A stretch of 64,000 nt of DNA from Xenorhabdus stockiae (GCF_002632825.1 NZ_NJAJ01000019.1:1-64000); one strand, 5' to 3'; numbered from the stretch's first letter, positions 32,534 through 41,628 are shown. Notes: a model not told the origin generated them from the letters alone. Made by a program: numbers and translations.

Positions 32534-33331
32534 ATGAGCAGCAATTCTTTTTCTTCTCCAAAGAAAGTTCAATGGAATCAGGGATTACAACAGGAAGCCG
32601 TCGAGATCCTGTCTAATGATGGCGGAATGATTGTCTGCCCGACTAAAGTGGGTTACATCATTATGACTTCCGATGCGAAAGGGCTGGAGCGCAAATTTGA
32701 GGCTAAGCAGCGCAATCGTAATAAGCCCGGAGTTGTATTGTGTGGATCTCTGGAACAGTTGAAAGAGCTGGCTCAGCTTAACCCGGAAATTGAAGAGCTT
32801 TATCAGAAACACTGGGATGCAGATGTGTTATTGGGTTGTATCTTGCCGTGGAAAGAAGAAGCGGTTAATCGTATTCCCGATGATGGTTCCAAAGAGCTGA
32901 TGATGGATGGTCGTGGTACAAGCTGTTTTGTCATTAAATTTGGTAAGCCCGGTGAAATTCTGGCGAAAGAGCTGTGGGAAAAATACGGTAAATTCTCTTT
33001 CGCCAGTTCGGCTAATCCATCAGGCAAAGGTAATCGTGGTTTGGTGGAGTGTATTGGTGAACGCATTGAGGAGCGTGCAGATCTGATTATTACTGCCAAT
33101 GATTATGTGAAATCTATTCAGCCGAATGAGACTGAGCAAACCCGCTATGAGCAGGGTGTGATGATTTCAATGGTAGATGACAATGGTAAATTAGTACCGA
33201 CACAAAATGGTCAGCGTGATATTACACCGTGCCCGGTATTGATCCGTAAGGGGCTGGATGTGCATAAGATTATGGTAATCATGTCTGATATTTTCACAAC
33301 ATGGGATTACCGTCACGGTAACTATTATTAA
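32534..33331 (+). CDS. Sua5/YciO/YrdC-domain protein
   Basis: The 265-residue product carries a YrdC-like domain: EAVEILSNDGGMIVCPTKVGYIIMT at the N-terminus, KFEAKQRNRNKPGVVLC near 53-69 and FSFASSANPSGKGNRG near 156. YrdC/TsaC proteins make threonylcarbamoyl-AMP for tRNA t6A, but this one has a longer, divergent C-terminus and changes in the usual TxTxYGL region, so it is unlikely to be the housekeeping TsaC. A role in carbamoyl-adenylate chemistry on another substrate is possible. Its last 38 bp overlap the convergent LuxR gene. Confidence 0.75.
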   Translation: MSSNSFSSPKKVQWNQGLQQEAVEILSNDGGMIVCPTKVGYIIMTSDAKGLERKFEAKQRNRNKPGVVLCGSLEQLKELAQLNPEIEELYQKHWDADVLLGCILPWKEEAVNRIPDDGSKELMMDGRGTSCFVIKFGKPGEILAKELWEKYGKFSFASSANPSGKGNRGLVECIGERIEERADLIITANDYVKSIQPNETEQTRYEQGVMISMVDDNGKLVPTQNGQRDITPCPVLIRKGLDVHKIMVIMSDIFTTWDYRHGNYY

Positions 33332-34019
33332 TAATCGCTGCGGGTGCGGCACCGTACCCGCTCAAATTCCGGCGAATAAAGCCAGAAGAAACTAATTCTG
33401 TCCGGTTGGTCACACTGGCTTTGGCAAAAATATTACGCAGATGAGTTTTTACCGTAGAGAGAGAAATACTGAGCTGTAATGCTATGCGTTTATTACTCGC
33501 TCCTTCCCTGACCCACTGAATAATTTCCTGTTCTTTTGCGGTGAACGTGACCTGTGCATCGGGCAAAATATCAAAAGTCATTAATTCGGCCACAGGAATA
33601 ATAGAGTGAAGTCTGATGATTTCCTGATGTTGAAACAGATAATCTCTGAAAACTGAAAGACCCGCGAGGATTTTATTCCCACGGCGGATAAAGATTTCGA
33701 CTCTATCCGTTAAGTTATTGGGCTGCATAAAATCATGATAAAACTGTTGGCCACTCTCTTTCATATTGTCATTCATGCTGACAAGACGCTGTTCATTATT
33801 TCTGAAATTTTCCGGATGCAGCGGATCTAACTGACAAAAATACGCGACATATGCCTGATACACATCGGGTGTGATGCCATACAGGATACGGTGTTCGGGC
33901 TGCCACTTTTCATTAACGAGATAATAAACAGCGGCAGACACGGGAATGATGTGAGCAATGGTATTCAGGCAGCAATTAACCAGTGTCTGTTGATGATGGC
34001 TGAGTGGTGATGTATTCAT
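33294..34019 (-). CDS. LuxR-family transcriptional regulator
   Basis: The 241-residue protein has an N-terminal GAF/PAS-like sensor half with no recognisable acyl-homoserine-lactone signature, and a C-terminal LuxR helix-turn-helix: FTAKEQEIIQWVREGASNKRIA, then LSISLSTVKTHLRNIFAKASVTNRTEL (residues 158-210). Photorhabdus-type bacteria carry many LuxR solos. It is divergent from the amino-acid permease and separated by a 405-bp region with a palindrome, so it may control the permease. It overlaps the YrdC-like gene tail to tail. Confidence 0.85.
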   Translation of the reverse strand: MNTSPLSHHQQTLVNCCLNTIAHIIPVSAAVYYLVNEKWQPEHRILYGITPDVYQAYVAYFCQLDPLHPENFRNNEQRLVSMNDNMKESGQQFYHDFMQPNNLTDRVEIFIRRGNKILAGLSVFRDYLFQHQEIIRLHSIIPVAELMTFDILPDAQVTFTAKEQEIIQWVREGASNKRIALQLSISLSTVKTHLRNIFAKASVTNRTELVSSGFIRRNLSGYGAAPAAIINNSYRDGNPML

Positions 34020-34424
34020 TGATCGTACCTATCTGATCCAGTTGTGAATTTATCATGGCTTTTCTGATTATGAATACAAAATATACATATTAATAATGTG
34101 AGATTGATTGCATTATTAAAAACTTATTCTTTCATGTTTTATCTGCTTTTAGACTGACTTTGTACATATTGCCTTTTATTTATTAACATATTAATTGATT
34201 GTTTTTTCATTATCGCCTGATATTTCTTGAGTTACGGTATTTTTTATCTTTTTCTTTGGTACTTTTCGGCAAAAAACAGTATGAGATACCCCTTTTGGGT
34301 ATCGTTCTTTAGAATGATGGCAACACTTTTCCCCTTATCCCTATAGTTAAATCACAGTCACCGTTCGTTTACAAAAAATTCACAATTAAACCGACTGTAT
34401 CTCAGGGTAAAAGGGGGAAGAAAA
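34020..34424. other. LuxR / permease divergent region
   Basis: About 405 bp, AT-rich on the left. The notable element is a 7-bp inverted repeat near its right end, listed separately. No ORF is seen. Confidence 0.5.
34285..34303. promoter_or_regulatory. Palindrome GATACCC-N5-GGGTATC
   Basis: Perfect 7-bp arms are separated by 5 bp in the gap between the divergent luxR and permease genes, about 120 bp before the permease start. It is a plausible operator for the neighbouring LuxR protein; it could also fold as a short hairpin. Confidence 0.4.
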
Positions 34425-35918
34425 ATGAATATGTCCTCAAAGTTAATCTCACATATTGAGAAGGGTAAAGTCGGTTTTCCGACGACACTTGCCAGTTCTG
34501 TTGGTGTGATTATGGCAAGTCCGGTTATTTTAACCGTCACCAGCGGGTTCGGAATAGGGGGTGATACATTCGCTCTGGCTGTGTTTCTCAGCTTTATTGT
34601 GATGCAGGCTCAGTTAACAACGTTTGCTGAAGCTGCCGCGATTTTGCCTACTTCCGGCTCAGTATATGATTATATTTCTTGTGGTATGGGACGTTTCTGG
34701 GCAATAACCGGAGCACTTTCTGCCTATTTAATCGTGCATGTTTTTGCCGGTACTGCGGAAACCATTCTTTCCGGCATTATGGCATTGGTGAATTTTGAAA
34801 GCCTCAATACCGTGATGGAGAGCAATAATGCGTCCTGGATGGTTGGAGTAGGGCTAGTGATTACCTTTGGTCTACTTAATGCGTTTGGGATCGAGGCATT
34901 CAGTAGAGTGGAGATTGTACTGACGTTTGCCATGTGGAGTACGTTAGTGATCTTTAGTTTGTGTGGCCTGCTTATGCCATTTCACACTTCAGTTGATGGC
35001 TGGTTTGGTGAGCCGCTGAATATTGCTGAACCGACCGTGATATTAAGTTTGATCGGCATGGCGATGTTTATGTTTATGGGCTGTGAGCTGGTGACGCCAA
35101 TGGCACCAGAAATTAAAAATTCAGCAACAGTCATCCCTCGTGCAATGGCAATCGGATTGTGTGGTGTCGCGTTCTGTATGTTTATGTACGGTGCTGCGAT
35201 GACACATCAGGTGGAAAACGTCATTGTTGACCCAGCAAATAATGTCAGGTTACTGGAAACTCCGATGGCAATTCCGGCTTTTGCCGGTCAGGTCATGGGG
35301 GATTTTGGTAAATACTGGATTGGTTTTGGCCTGCTGCTGGCGGGAGCGGCAACGATTAATACGCTGATGGCTGCTGTTCCCCGTATTTTATACGGGATGG
35401 CACTTGACGGTACTTTACCCCGTATTTTCATCTACCTGCACCCAAGATTTAAAACGCCCGTATTTGGTATTTTAGTGGCTGTTTTGATCCCCTGTATCCA
35501 TGCTTTTGCCATTCAGGGCGATTTGAATCGCATTATGCCGCTGGTATTGGCTGCGGTTTGTTCTTGGGGAACGGCTTATCTGTTAGTCACAATTTCTGTC
35601 ATCCTGCTACGTATCCGTCGTCCTGACCTGCATCGTGCCTATAAATCACCGTTTTTCCCTTTACCGCAGATTATTTCCGGTGTGGGAATTGTCATCGCTC
35701 TTATTTACATTACGCCTCCGGGCATGGATAAAGCGGATGTTTATATTCCGTTTATGATAATGCTTGGTTTAACAGCGGCCTATGCACTGGTATGGACGAT
35801 ATTTGTTCAGAAAGTTAATCCATTTAAGCCTGTCGAGGTGGAAGACGTACTGTCTAAAACGTTCTCTGAAACTGAATTGAAGGAGATTAAACTTGAGCCA
35901 TTACGCAGCCTCCGCTAA
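34425..35918 (+). CDS. APC-family amino acid permease
   Basis: The 497-residue protein has about 12 hydrophobic segments and the APC superfamily pattern, including the early helix TLASSVGVIMASPVILTVTSGFGIGG, the FMGCELVTPMAPEIKN segment around helix 6, and IPRAMAIG. It should be a secondary transporter for an amino acid or amine. The ATG follows a GGGGAAG site. The next gene, a DUF3156 protein, starts inside its 3' end, so the two are coupled. The substrate is unknown. Confidence 0.85.
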   Translation: MNMSSKLISHIEKGKVGFPTTLASSVGVIMASPVILTVTSGFGIGGDTFALAVFLSFIVMQAQLTTFAEAAAILPTSGSVYDYISCGMGRFWAITGALSAYLIVHVFAGTAETILSGIMALVNFESLNTVMESNNASWMVGVGLVITFGLLNAFGIEAFSRVEIVLTFAMWSTLVIFSLCGLLMPFHTSVDGWFGEPLNIAEPTVILSLIGMAMFMFMGCELVTPMAPEIKNSATVIPRAMAIGLCGVAFCMFMYGAAMTHQVENVIVDPANNVRLLETPMAIPAFAGQVMGDFGKYWIGFGLLLAGAATINTLMAAVPRILYGMALDGTLPRIFIYLHPRFKTPVFGILVAVLIPCIHAFAIQGDLNRIMPLVLAAVCSWGTAYLLVTISVILLRIRRPDLHRAYKSPFFPLPQIISGVGIVIALIYITPPGMDKADVYIPFMIMLGLTAAYALVWTIFVQKVNPFKPVEVEDVLSKTFSETELKEIKLEPLRSLR

Positions 35919-36507
35919 ATCTTCTTTCTGGCAAAAGATCAATCAACAGCGCTTGCCTGCCGACTATCAGGCAGGCCTGACTCTTAATCGGCTGGAGCGT
36001 GATCTCCAGCCTTATGATTGTGAAAGGACGGAGCCGGGAGAGCTGATCGTCAGACCAGAAGACCAGTTGGCAATATGTGTCAGCGAAAGGGTGAAAAAGT
36101 TGTTTATGGCATTCATCGTTTATACGCGTTTTTCTGTTTCCGGTGTGATAGATCAACCTTTGAATGCCGATATACAGGTAAAGACGGGAGGTAGCCTGCG
36201 TAAAAAGCGGGTGAGATTCTGTTCAAAACAGGAAGATGGACTCAAATTGATTGAACAATTGGCGCAATATCCTGTGATTCGACAGACGTTAGAGGAACTG
36301 GATTTCCGGTCATGCAGCCTGCAAATCACGGAAGGAAAATGGTGTTGCGAAATTGAACATTTTGCTGCTTCTGAAATTGTCAGCCGGTTTCCGGCGACCC
36401 GCCGTTATCTGCGTTTAACATCAGAGCAGCGTCATCGTTTACTCAGTACGTTGCATCTGATCCATCAGCTTATGCTGCAAGGTATTGGCAAAAAGCCGTA
36501 CACGTGA
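35893..36507 (+). CDS. DUF3156 family protein
   Basis: The 204-residue soluble protein resembles DUF3156 proteins, which I recall next to APC permeases in several proteobacteria; the function is not established. It is basic and Arg/Gln-rich, with no signal peptide. The start is TTG at 35893 with AAGGAG 7 nt upstream, inside the permease gene (26-nt overlap), so translation is coupled to it. Its last 69 bp overlap the convergent LysR gene. A regulatory or accessory role for the permease is inferred from context only. Confidence 0.7.
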   Translation: MSHYAASAKSSFWQKINQQRLPADYQAGLTLNRLERDLQPYDCERTEPGELIVRPEDQLAICVSERVKKLFMAFIVYTRFSVSGVIDQPLNADIQVKTGGSLRKKRVRFCSKQEDGLKLIEQLAQYPVIRQTLEELDFRSCSLQITEGKWCCEIEHFAASEIVSRFPATRRYLRLTSEQRHRLLSTLHLIHQLMLQGIGKKPYT

Positions 36508-37350
36508 AGAGAGCGTTTCTTCAGATTTAAACAGGACCCAGGATTGATAGATATCCATGTCCCATTCGGGCAGAAGCCTTATCAGTTTTCCGGCGGTGAC
36601 GGATTCATGGGTGATATAGTCCGGTAGGTAAGCAATACCCGCTCCAGCCAGCGCCGAACTCATTAATGCTACACTATTATTAATGCGAAAACGGCTGCGC
36701 ACTTCAATATCAAATTTATTTCTCTCTTTCTGAAACGGAAGGGAGATAGTATGAGCAGGGCCGCGAAACAGCAGATAATCATAACGGGGAAGATCTTCTG
36801 GCCTCTCTATAGTCGGAAACTGGCTGAGATAGTCCGGAGTAGCGTAAAGCCCCCAGGTGATATCAATCAGGGGCATCACAAGTGGATGGTCTGGTGTTTC
36901 ACGGCCTACCACAATGGCGATATCACATTGATCTTTTTCCATGTTAATGATCCTGTCGGTCAGTTCCAGATCGACGCTGACATGGATATTTCCGGCAACA
37001 AAATTGTTCAGGGCCGGAACAATGCATTGACTGCCGAAAGATACCGGTGCAATCAGGCGCAGGCTTCCCATCGGTTCTTCATGGAAATTACGGATAAAAC
37101 GTTCGGCATTTTTGGCTTCATTCAGAATACGCTGACAATATTGGTAATAGCTCATTCCGACTTCTGTCACCTGAATCTTGCGTGTGGTTCGGTTGAGTAA
37201 CTGAGTACCGAGCCTGATTTCTAACTGTGCGATTTCACGACTGACGGAAGACTTAGAAAGCCTTAATGATTTTGCCGCTTCGGTAAAGCTCAATGTCTCT
37301 ACGACACGGGCAAAGATCACCATTGAGCTGAGATTCTCAATATTATTCAT
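36439..37350 (-). CDS. LysR-family transcriptional regulator
   Basis: The 303-residue protein has the LysR N-terminal helix-turn-helix (FARVVETLSFTEAAKSLRLSKSSVSREIAQLE, split at residues 13-44) and a substrate-binding-like C-terminal domain; AERFIRNFHEEPMGSLRLIAP marks the linker of the CrgA/DsdC-like subgroup. It is divergent from the leuC-like/leuD-like pair (222 bp apart), the usual layout for a LysR regulator and its target. It overlaps the DUF3156 gene by 69 bp. Confidence 0.88.
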   Translation of the reverse strand: MNNIENLSSMVIFARVVETLSFTEAAKSLRLSKSSVSREIAQLEIRLGTQLLNRTTRKIQVTEVGMSYYQYCQRILNEAKNAERFIRNFHEEPMGSLRLIAPVSFGSQCIVPALNNFVAGNIHVSVDLELTDRIINMEKDQCDIAIVVGRETPDHPLVMPLIDITWGLYATPDYLSQFPTIERPEDLPRYDYLLFRGPAHTISLPFQKERNKFDIEVRSRFRINNSVALMSSALAGAGIAYLPDYITHESVTAGKLIRLLPEWDMDIYQSWVLFKSEETLSSRVRLFANTLQHKLMDQMQRTE

Positions 37351-37572
37351 AAAGTAACCTGATGATTTACTCCGAAAAACGATAACATATCACAGGTTCT
37401 GTTCAGAAGGGCTTTATTTTCTGTAGAAATTTTTCATTTAACGAACGACTGTTCCATGACAGAAACAGTGAGCCGAACGGTGGCATTTTGCTGCGATAAA
37501 GAGTAATTATTTTATAACAATAACAAGCTGTTCTTTTTCAGCATGTCTAAATATTCTGGAGGGCAATGTGAG

Positions 37573-38871
37573 ATGAACCAAACTATGACACAAAAGATTC
37601 TCGCTCGGGCGAGTGGGCGTAAACAGGTCACACCGGGCGAAGTGGTTTGGGCAAAAGTGGATATCCTGATGTCCCATGATCCCTGTGCCCCCGGCGTTGC
37701 CAGCGTATTTAAAAAAGAGTTTGGTCAGGATGCCAAGATCTGGGATCCGACCCGTTTTATTATGATCCCAGACCATTTTGTTTACTCTGCTGATCCGCAG
37801 GCTAACCAGAATATACGGGTAATGCGTGAATTTGCCGCAGAACAGAATGTTAAGTATTTCTATGATGTCGGAACCCCCAATTATAAAGGTGTTTGTCATA
37901 TCGGATTGGCGGAGGGAGGCCATACTCGCCCCGGAGAAGTTTTATTGGGGACGGATTCTCATACTGTTACCGCCGGCGCATTCGGAACATTCGCGATTGG
38001 ACTGGGGATTACTGATGCTGCTTATGCCATAGGAACGGGAGAAATTCCGCTGAAAGTTCCGAGTACCATTCGTGTGAATTTTACCGGCACGAAGCCAGCT
38101 CATGTTCTGGCTAAGGATATGATCCTGGCGGTATTGTCAGAACTGACAGTAGATGGCGCGACCTATCAGGCGATTGAATTCGGTGGCAATGTCATTGATG
38201 AATTATCTGTCGAAGAGCGTATGACGATTTGTAATATGGTCGTCGAGTGCGGTGCCAAAAATGGCATTATGGTACCGAATCAGGCAACGCTTGATTATCT
38301 GGCAGAGCGGAATGAGGTGCCGTTTGAGATTGTTTACCCGGATGAAGACGCCCAATATACCCGTGTATTAAATATTGATGTATCGGATATGCAGCCGAAG
38401 ATAGCCAAACCGCATTCTCCGGATAATGTGGTTTCCATTGAAAAAGTTGCCAATGTTGCTATTTCTCAGGCCTATATCGGTTCCTGTACCGGCGGCAAGA
38501 TTGAAGATTTCATCGCCGCTGCCCGTATTATAAAAGGCCATAAGGTTAAAATTCCGACTTACGCGGTACCAGCAACAAAAGAAGTATTCCATAAAACCAT
38601 CACAACCCAGATTGAGGGCGTTTCTGTTTATCAGATTTTAACGGATGCGGGAGTGAAACTTTCTGCTGAAGCGGGTTGTGCTGCCTGTTGTGGAGGCCCA
38701 TTGGATACTTTTGGTCGCGTTAATGATCCGATATCCGTGATATCCACGACTAACCGTAATTTCGTCGGAAGAATGGGGCATAAGCGCGCTAATATTTACC
38801 TTGCTTCACCGTACTCTGTTGCTGCGGCAGCAATTACTGGCCAGATCACTAATCCGGGAGAATTTTTATGA
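37573..38871 (+). CDS. leuC: 3-isopropylmalate dehydratase large subunit, plant/cyanobacterial type
   Basis: The 432-residue protein is an aconitase-superfamily large subunit. It has one cluster cysteine in YIGSCTGGKIEDF and two in EAGCAACCGGP. Strings such as GEVVWAKVDILMSHD, IPDHF, KYFYDVG, YKGVCHIGLAEGGHTRPGEVLLGTDSHT and STTNRNFVGRMGHKRANIYLASPY closely match the plant and cyanobacterial isopropylmalate isomerase rather than the 466-residue enterobacterial LeuC. It should isomerise 2- to 3-isopropylmalate with the next gene. The ATG at 37573 has GGAGGG 9 nt upstream. The enterobacterial leuC is missing from the leu operon further on in this window. Confidence 0.85.
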   Translation: MNQTMTQKILARASGRKQVTPGEVVWAKVDILMSHDPCAPGVASVFKKEFGQDAKIWDPTRFIMIPDHFVYSADPQANQNIRVMREFAAEQNVKYFYDVGTPNYKGVCHIGLAEGGHTRPGEVLLGTDSHTVTAGAFGTFAIGLGITDAAYAIGTGEIPLKVPSTIRVNFTGTKPAHVLAKDMILAVLSELTVDGATYQAIEFGGNVIDELSVEERMTICNMVVECGAKNGIMVPNQATLDYLAERNEVPFEIVYPDEDAQYTRVLNIDVSDMQPKIAKPHSPDNVVSIEKVANVAISQAYIGSCTGGKIEDFIAAARIIKGHKVKIPTYAVPATKEVFHKTITTQIEGVSVYQILTDAGVKLSAEAGCAACCGGPLDTFGRVNDPISVISTTNRNFVGRMGHKRANIYLASPYSVAAAAITGQITNPGEFL

Positions 38872-39449
38872 GTGATGTCGTTATGAATGATGCTGTTTTA
38901 AATGAACATAAGGAAAATATCATTCGTGGTCAGGTTTATGTTCTGGAGGATAATATTGATACTGACCAGATTCTGGCCGGGGAATATATCAAGGTAAATC
39001 CCTCGTCACCTGAAGGTTATGCTCAATTAGCGTCACTGGCGATGTGTGGATTACCTGAAGGGTCGCTGCCTTTTATCGATGAAGAAAAAGGTAAGGCGAA
39101 ATATCCGATTATCGTTGCCGGGCAGAATTTTGGCTGTGGTTCTTCCCGTGAACATGCCGTCGTGGCACTGGGCGCTTCGGGTGTAAAAGCCATTCTGGCA
39201 CAGTCTTATGCCCGGATATTTTTCCGCAATTGTGTCTCTACTGGTGAATTATTGCCTGTCGCCGCACAGGAACGCTTGTGTGACAGCTTAGTGACCGGTG
39301 ACAGCATTGAGATCGATATTGAAAATCAGACCGTAACGATACTGAAAAGCGGTGAAAAATACCCGACCGATCCTGTCGGAGAACTGGCTAATATTGTTGC
39401 TGCTGGTGGGCTGTTCTCTTATGCGCGGGCAACCGGCCGGATAAAATAA
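38868..39449 (+). CDS. leuD: 3-isopropylmalate dehydratase small subunit, plant/cyanobacterial type
   Basis: The 193-residue protein is the swivelling small subunit. It carries DNIDTDQILAGEYI near the start, FGCGSSREHAVVALGASGVKAILAQSYARIFFRN in the middle, and GGLFSYARATGRI at the end, all typical of plant/cyanobacterial LeuD. The N-terminus has about 18 extra residues before IRGQVYVLED. The start codon overlaps the leuC-like stop by 4 nt (ATGA), so the subunits are translationally coupled. A homoaconitase or citraconate hydratase role cannot be excluded from sequence alone. Confidence 0.85.
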   Translation: MSDVVMNDAVLNEHKENIIRGQVYVLEDNIDTDQILAGEYIKVNPSSPEGYAQLASLAMCGLPEGSLPFIDEEKGKAKYPIIVAGQNFGCGSSREHAVVALGASGVKAILAQSYARIFFRNCVSTGELLPVAAQERLCDSLVTGDSIEIDIENQTVTILKSGEKYPTDPVGELANIVAAGGLFSYARATGRIK

Positions 39450-39523
39450 TATACCCGTCGTCTTTCAAATTGCCTCTTTGTTGCTCTTTTACCGCCGTGA
39501 AGCAACTGGAAATCCAGAAAATA
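39450..39523. repeat. Internally deleted ERIC element
   Basis: The left end TATACCCGTCGTCTTTCAAA and the string TTGCCTCTTTGTTG are clear ERIC sequence; the central hairpin part is deleted and a degenerate right end (GCAACTGGAAATCCAG) follows. It starts at the leuD-like stop codon. Confidence 0.75.
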
Positions 39524-39550
39524 TGCCAGCAGATTATAAGCTGGCATATT
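39520..39550. terminator. Convergent terminator leuD-like / phosphopantetheinyl transferase
   Basis: A perfect 11-bp stem (AATATGCCAGC / GCTGGCATATT) with a 9-nt loop lies between the two convergent genes. T- and A-containing flanks would allow action in both directions. Confidence 0.65.
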
Positions 39551-39564
39551 TGTTTCGGCTTTCT

Positions 39565-40305
39565 TCATCCAACGATATAGGTCAATAACTGTTGTTGCGG
39601 CATCAGAACAAAATTTCCGTGAAACAGAGATCCGGCCTGATAATCATCAGTGAGTGTTTTCAGCAATTTTATGGTCACAGTGTGATGAATACAGTCAACT
39701 TCCACAATTTCTGCCGCATGGAAATCAAAAAATTGCTTCACATGGGGGTAAAGCGCTTTATAAAGACTTTCCTTGATGGAAAAGGCAAGTGTGAATGCCT
39801 GAATAAAAGTAAGCGGAGATTTTGCCAGTAATTCTTTCTCAGTTTCATTGATAATACTGGCTGAAACACTATCAATAGTTTCCTGTTTTATCTCTTTTTC
39901 GATATCAATCCCCACCCATTGATATTTATCACTTGAAGCCGCGAAAACAACAGCGCAGTTGGTTGAGTGAGAGATTGAGCCACAAATTCTTTCAGGCCAG
40001 ATAGGAGAACGATCCTGAGCTGATTCCACCTGAAATTCAGGGTATCCCATGTTATTTAATATATTACAGGCACAGTAACGGGCAGCCAGATATTCCGCCC
40101 GACGTTTAGTGACAGCATTTCGCAATCGTTCAGGGTAGGTCACGCCATACTCAGTAAATAAATCATCCCGATAGCTGCCTTGAGTGAAATAAGCCAACAT
40201 AATCTGGATATCTGGATGCCCTGATAGTAAGCCCTTTTGTATCGCAGTGAAAAAGGGGTCATTGATGGCAGTTGTCTGTACAGGGGTAAAAGTAATTTCT
40301 TTCAT
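39565..40305 (-). CDS. ngrA: 4'-phosphopantetheinyl transferase (EntD/NgrA type)
   Basis: The 246-residue protein shows the EntD-type motifs: RRAEYLAARYCA (near residue 68), GSISHSTNCAVV (near 108), WVGIDIEKEI with the magnesium ligands (near 130), and FSIKESLYKALYP (near 176). It attaches phosphopantetheine to carrier proteins of non-ribosomal peptide and polyketide synthases. In Photorhabdus an EntD homologue named NgrA is needed for siderophore, antibiotic and stilbene production and for nematode growth; I assign that symbol by similarity of type, not by a sequence search. It is monocistronic and divergent from galE. Confidence 0.82.
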   Translation of the reverse strand: MKEITFTPVQTTAINDPFFTAIQKGLLSGHPDIQIMLAYFTQGSYRDDLFTEYGVTYPERLRNAVTKRRAEYLAARYCACNILNNMGYPEFQVESAQDRSPIWPERICGSISHSTNCAVVFAASSDKYQWVGIDIEKEIKQETIDSVSASIINETEKELLAKSPLTFIQAFTLAFSIKESLYKALYPHVKQFFDFHAAEIVEVDCIHHTVTIKLLKTLTDDYQAGSLFHGNFVLMPQQQLLTYIVG

Positions 40306-40352
40306 TATTGTTCATCGGAAATGTGGATAAAGACAATTTTGCCACATTTAGT

Positions 40353-40366
40353 TTTAGTTCACTAAA
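40353..40366. promoter_or_regulatory. Palindrome TTTAGT-N2-ACTAAA
   Basis: A 6-bp perfect inverted repeat with a 2-bp spacer lies between the divergent ngrA-like and galE genes. No GalR/GalS-type operator is evident in the galE upstream region, so this is the best operator candidate there; the binder is unknown. Confidence 0.3.
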
Positions 40367-40481
40367 TGGTTAACTCTTTTTATACTGTACTTCGACCAAT
40401 AAGAACAGGGATCTGAAAACAGGGCGTATCTTATTGGTTGAATAACTGTTTGATTCAGTCCAATTTAAAAAAGAGGTAAAT

Positions 40482-41501
40482 GTGGAAATATTAGTGACAG
40501 GTGGGATGGGATATATTGGTAGCCATACCTGCGTCCAGATGATTGAAGCAGGGATGACGCCGATTATTGTCGATAACCTGTGTAATGCCAGTCAGGAAGT
40601 TCTGGCCCGCATTGAAGCGCTGACGGGTATCAGGCCACTATTTTATCAGGGGGATATTCGTGATGAAGCCTTCCTTGATTCTGTTTTTTCCCGTCACTCT
40701 ATAGCGTCCGTTATCCACTTTGCCGGTCTGAAAGCGGTTGGCGAATCAGTCGAAAAACCCCTTGAATATTATGATAATAATGTCAACGGTACATTAGTGT
40801 TAGTGCGCAGCATGCACAAAGCAGGAGTAAAAAGCATTATTTTCAGCTCATCGGCAACGGTATATGGCGATCCTGAAATTGTTCCGATTACTGAACAGTC
40901 TGCGGTAGGTAATACCACCAATCCTTACGGTACAAGTAAATATATGGTTGAGCGCTGCCTGTCTGATTTCCATCATGCGGAAAGTGACTGGTCAGTCGTA
41001 TTATTACGTTATTTCAATCCGGTAGGCGCACATCCATCAGGTACGATGGGAGAAGATCCTCAGGGCATTCCTAATAATTTAATGCCATATATTGCTCAGG
41101 TAGCGGTAGGTCGTCGAGAAAAACTGTCTGTTTATGGCGATGATTATCCTACTCCGGATGGAACAGGCGTCCGCGATTATATCCATGTGATGGATCTGGC
41201 TGATGGTCATATTGCGGCACTGAATGCAGTCGGTAAAAAATCTGGTCTGCATATCTATAACTTGGGAACAGGAACAGGTACAAGCGTACTGGATATGGTG
41301 GCCGCATTCGGTCAGGCATGTGGTAAACCGGTTCCTTATGAAATTTGCCCTCGTCGCCCGGGCGATATTGCAGAATGCTGGTCAAGTCCTGAAAAAGCTG
41401 AGCGCGAACTGGGCTGGAAAGCAAGCCGCACTATTGTGGAAATGACCGAAGATGCATGGCGCTGGCAGTCTCAAAATCCTAATGGTTATAAAGCAGGATA
41501 A
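40482..41501 (+). CDS. galE: UDP-glucose 4-epimerase
   Basis: GalE interconverts UDP-galactose and UDP-glucose in the Leloir pathway and supplies UDP-galactose for surface polysaccharide. The 339-residue protein has the NAD motif GGMGYIGSH at the N-terminus, FAGLKAVGES, SSSATVYG, the YxxxK pair in YGTSKYMVE, and the substrate region RYFNPVGAHPSG. The start is GTG, with AGAGG upstream. It leads galETK. Confidence 0.97.
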   Translation: MEILVTGGMGYIGSHTCVQMIEAGMTPIIVDNLCNASQEVLARIEALTGIRPLFYQGDIRDEAFLDSVFSRHSIASVIHFAGLKAVGESVEKPLEYYDNNVNGTLVLVRSMHKAGVKSIIFSSSATVYGDPEIVPITEQSAVGNTTNPYGTSKYMVERCLSDFHHAESDWSVVLLRYFNPVGAHPSGTMGEDPQGIPNNLMPYIAQVAVGRREKLSVYGDDYPTPDGTGVRDYIHVMDLADGHIAALNAVGKKSGLHIYNLGTGTGTSVLDMVAAFGQACGKPVPYEICPRRPGDIAECWSSPEKAERELGWKASRTIVEMTEDAWRWQSQNPNGYKAG

Positions 41502-41548
41502 TACGCACTTGGTGCTTTAATCGCATCATACAGACATAGCAGCTACAC

Positions 41549-41570
41549 GGGCATAAAGGTATTTATGCCC
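41549..41570 (+). promoter_or_regulatory. Hairpin in galE-galT gap
   Basis: A perfect 9-bp stem (GGGCATAAA / TTTATGCCC) with a GGTA loop lies in the 127-bp gap between galE and galT. There is no T-run, so it may reduce polarity or alter galT expression relative to galE. Confidence 0.5.
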
Positions 41571-41628
41571 ATCGATTCATGTACCGTTCATGAGTACAGG
41601 GATTGACACCTGAATGAGCATTTAGGTT

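Noticed and set aside
37573-39449. Aconitase or homoaconitase
   Set aside because: Split subunits and specific strings match isopropylmalate isomerase of plants and cyanobacteria; the lack of leuCD in the leu operon supports that reading, though activity is untested.
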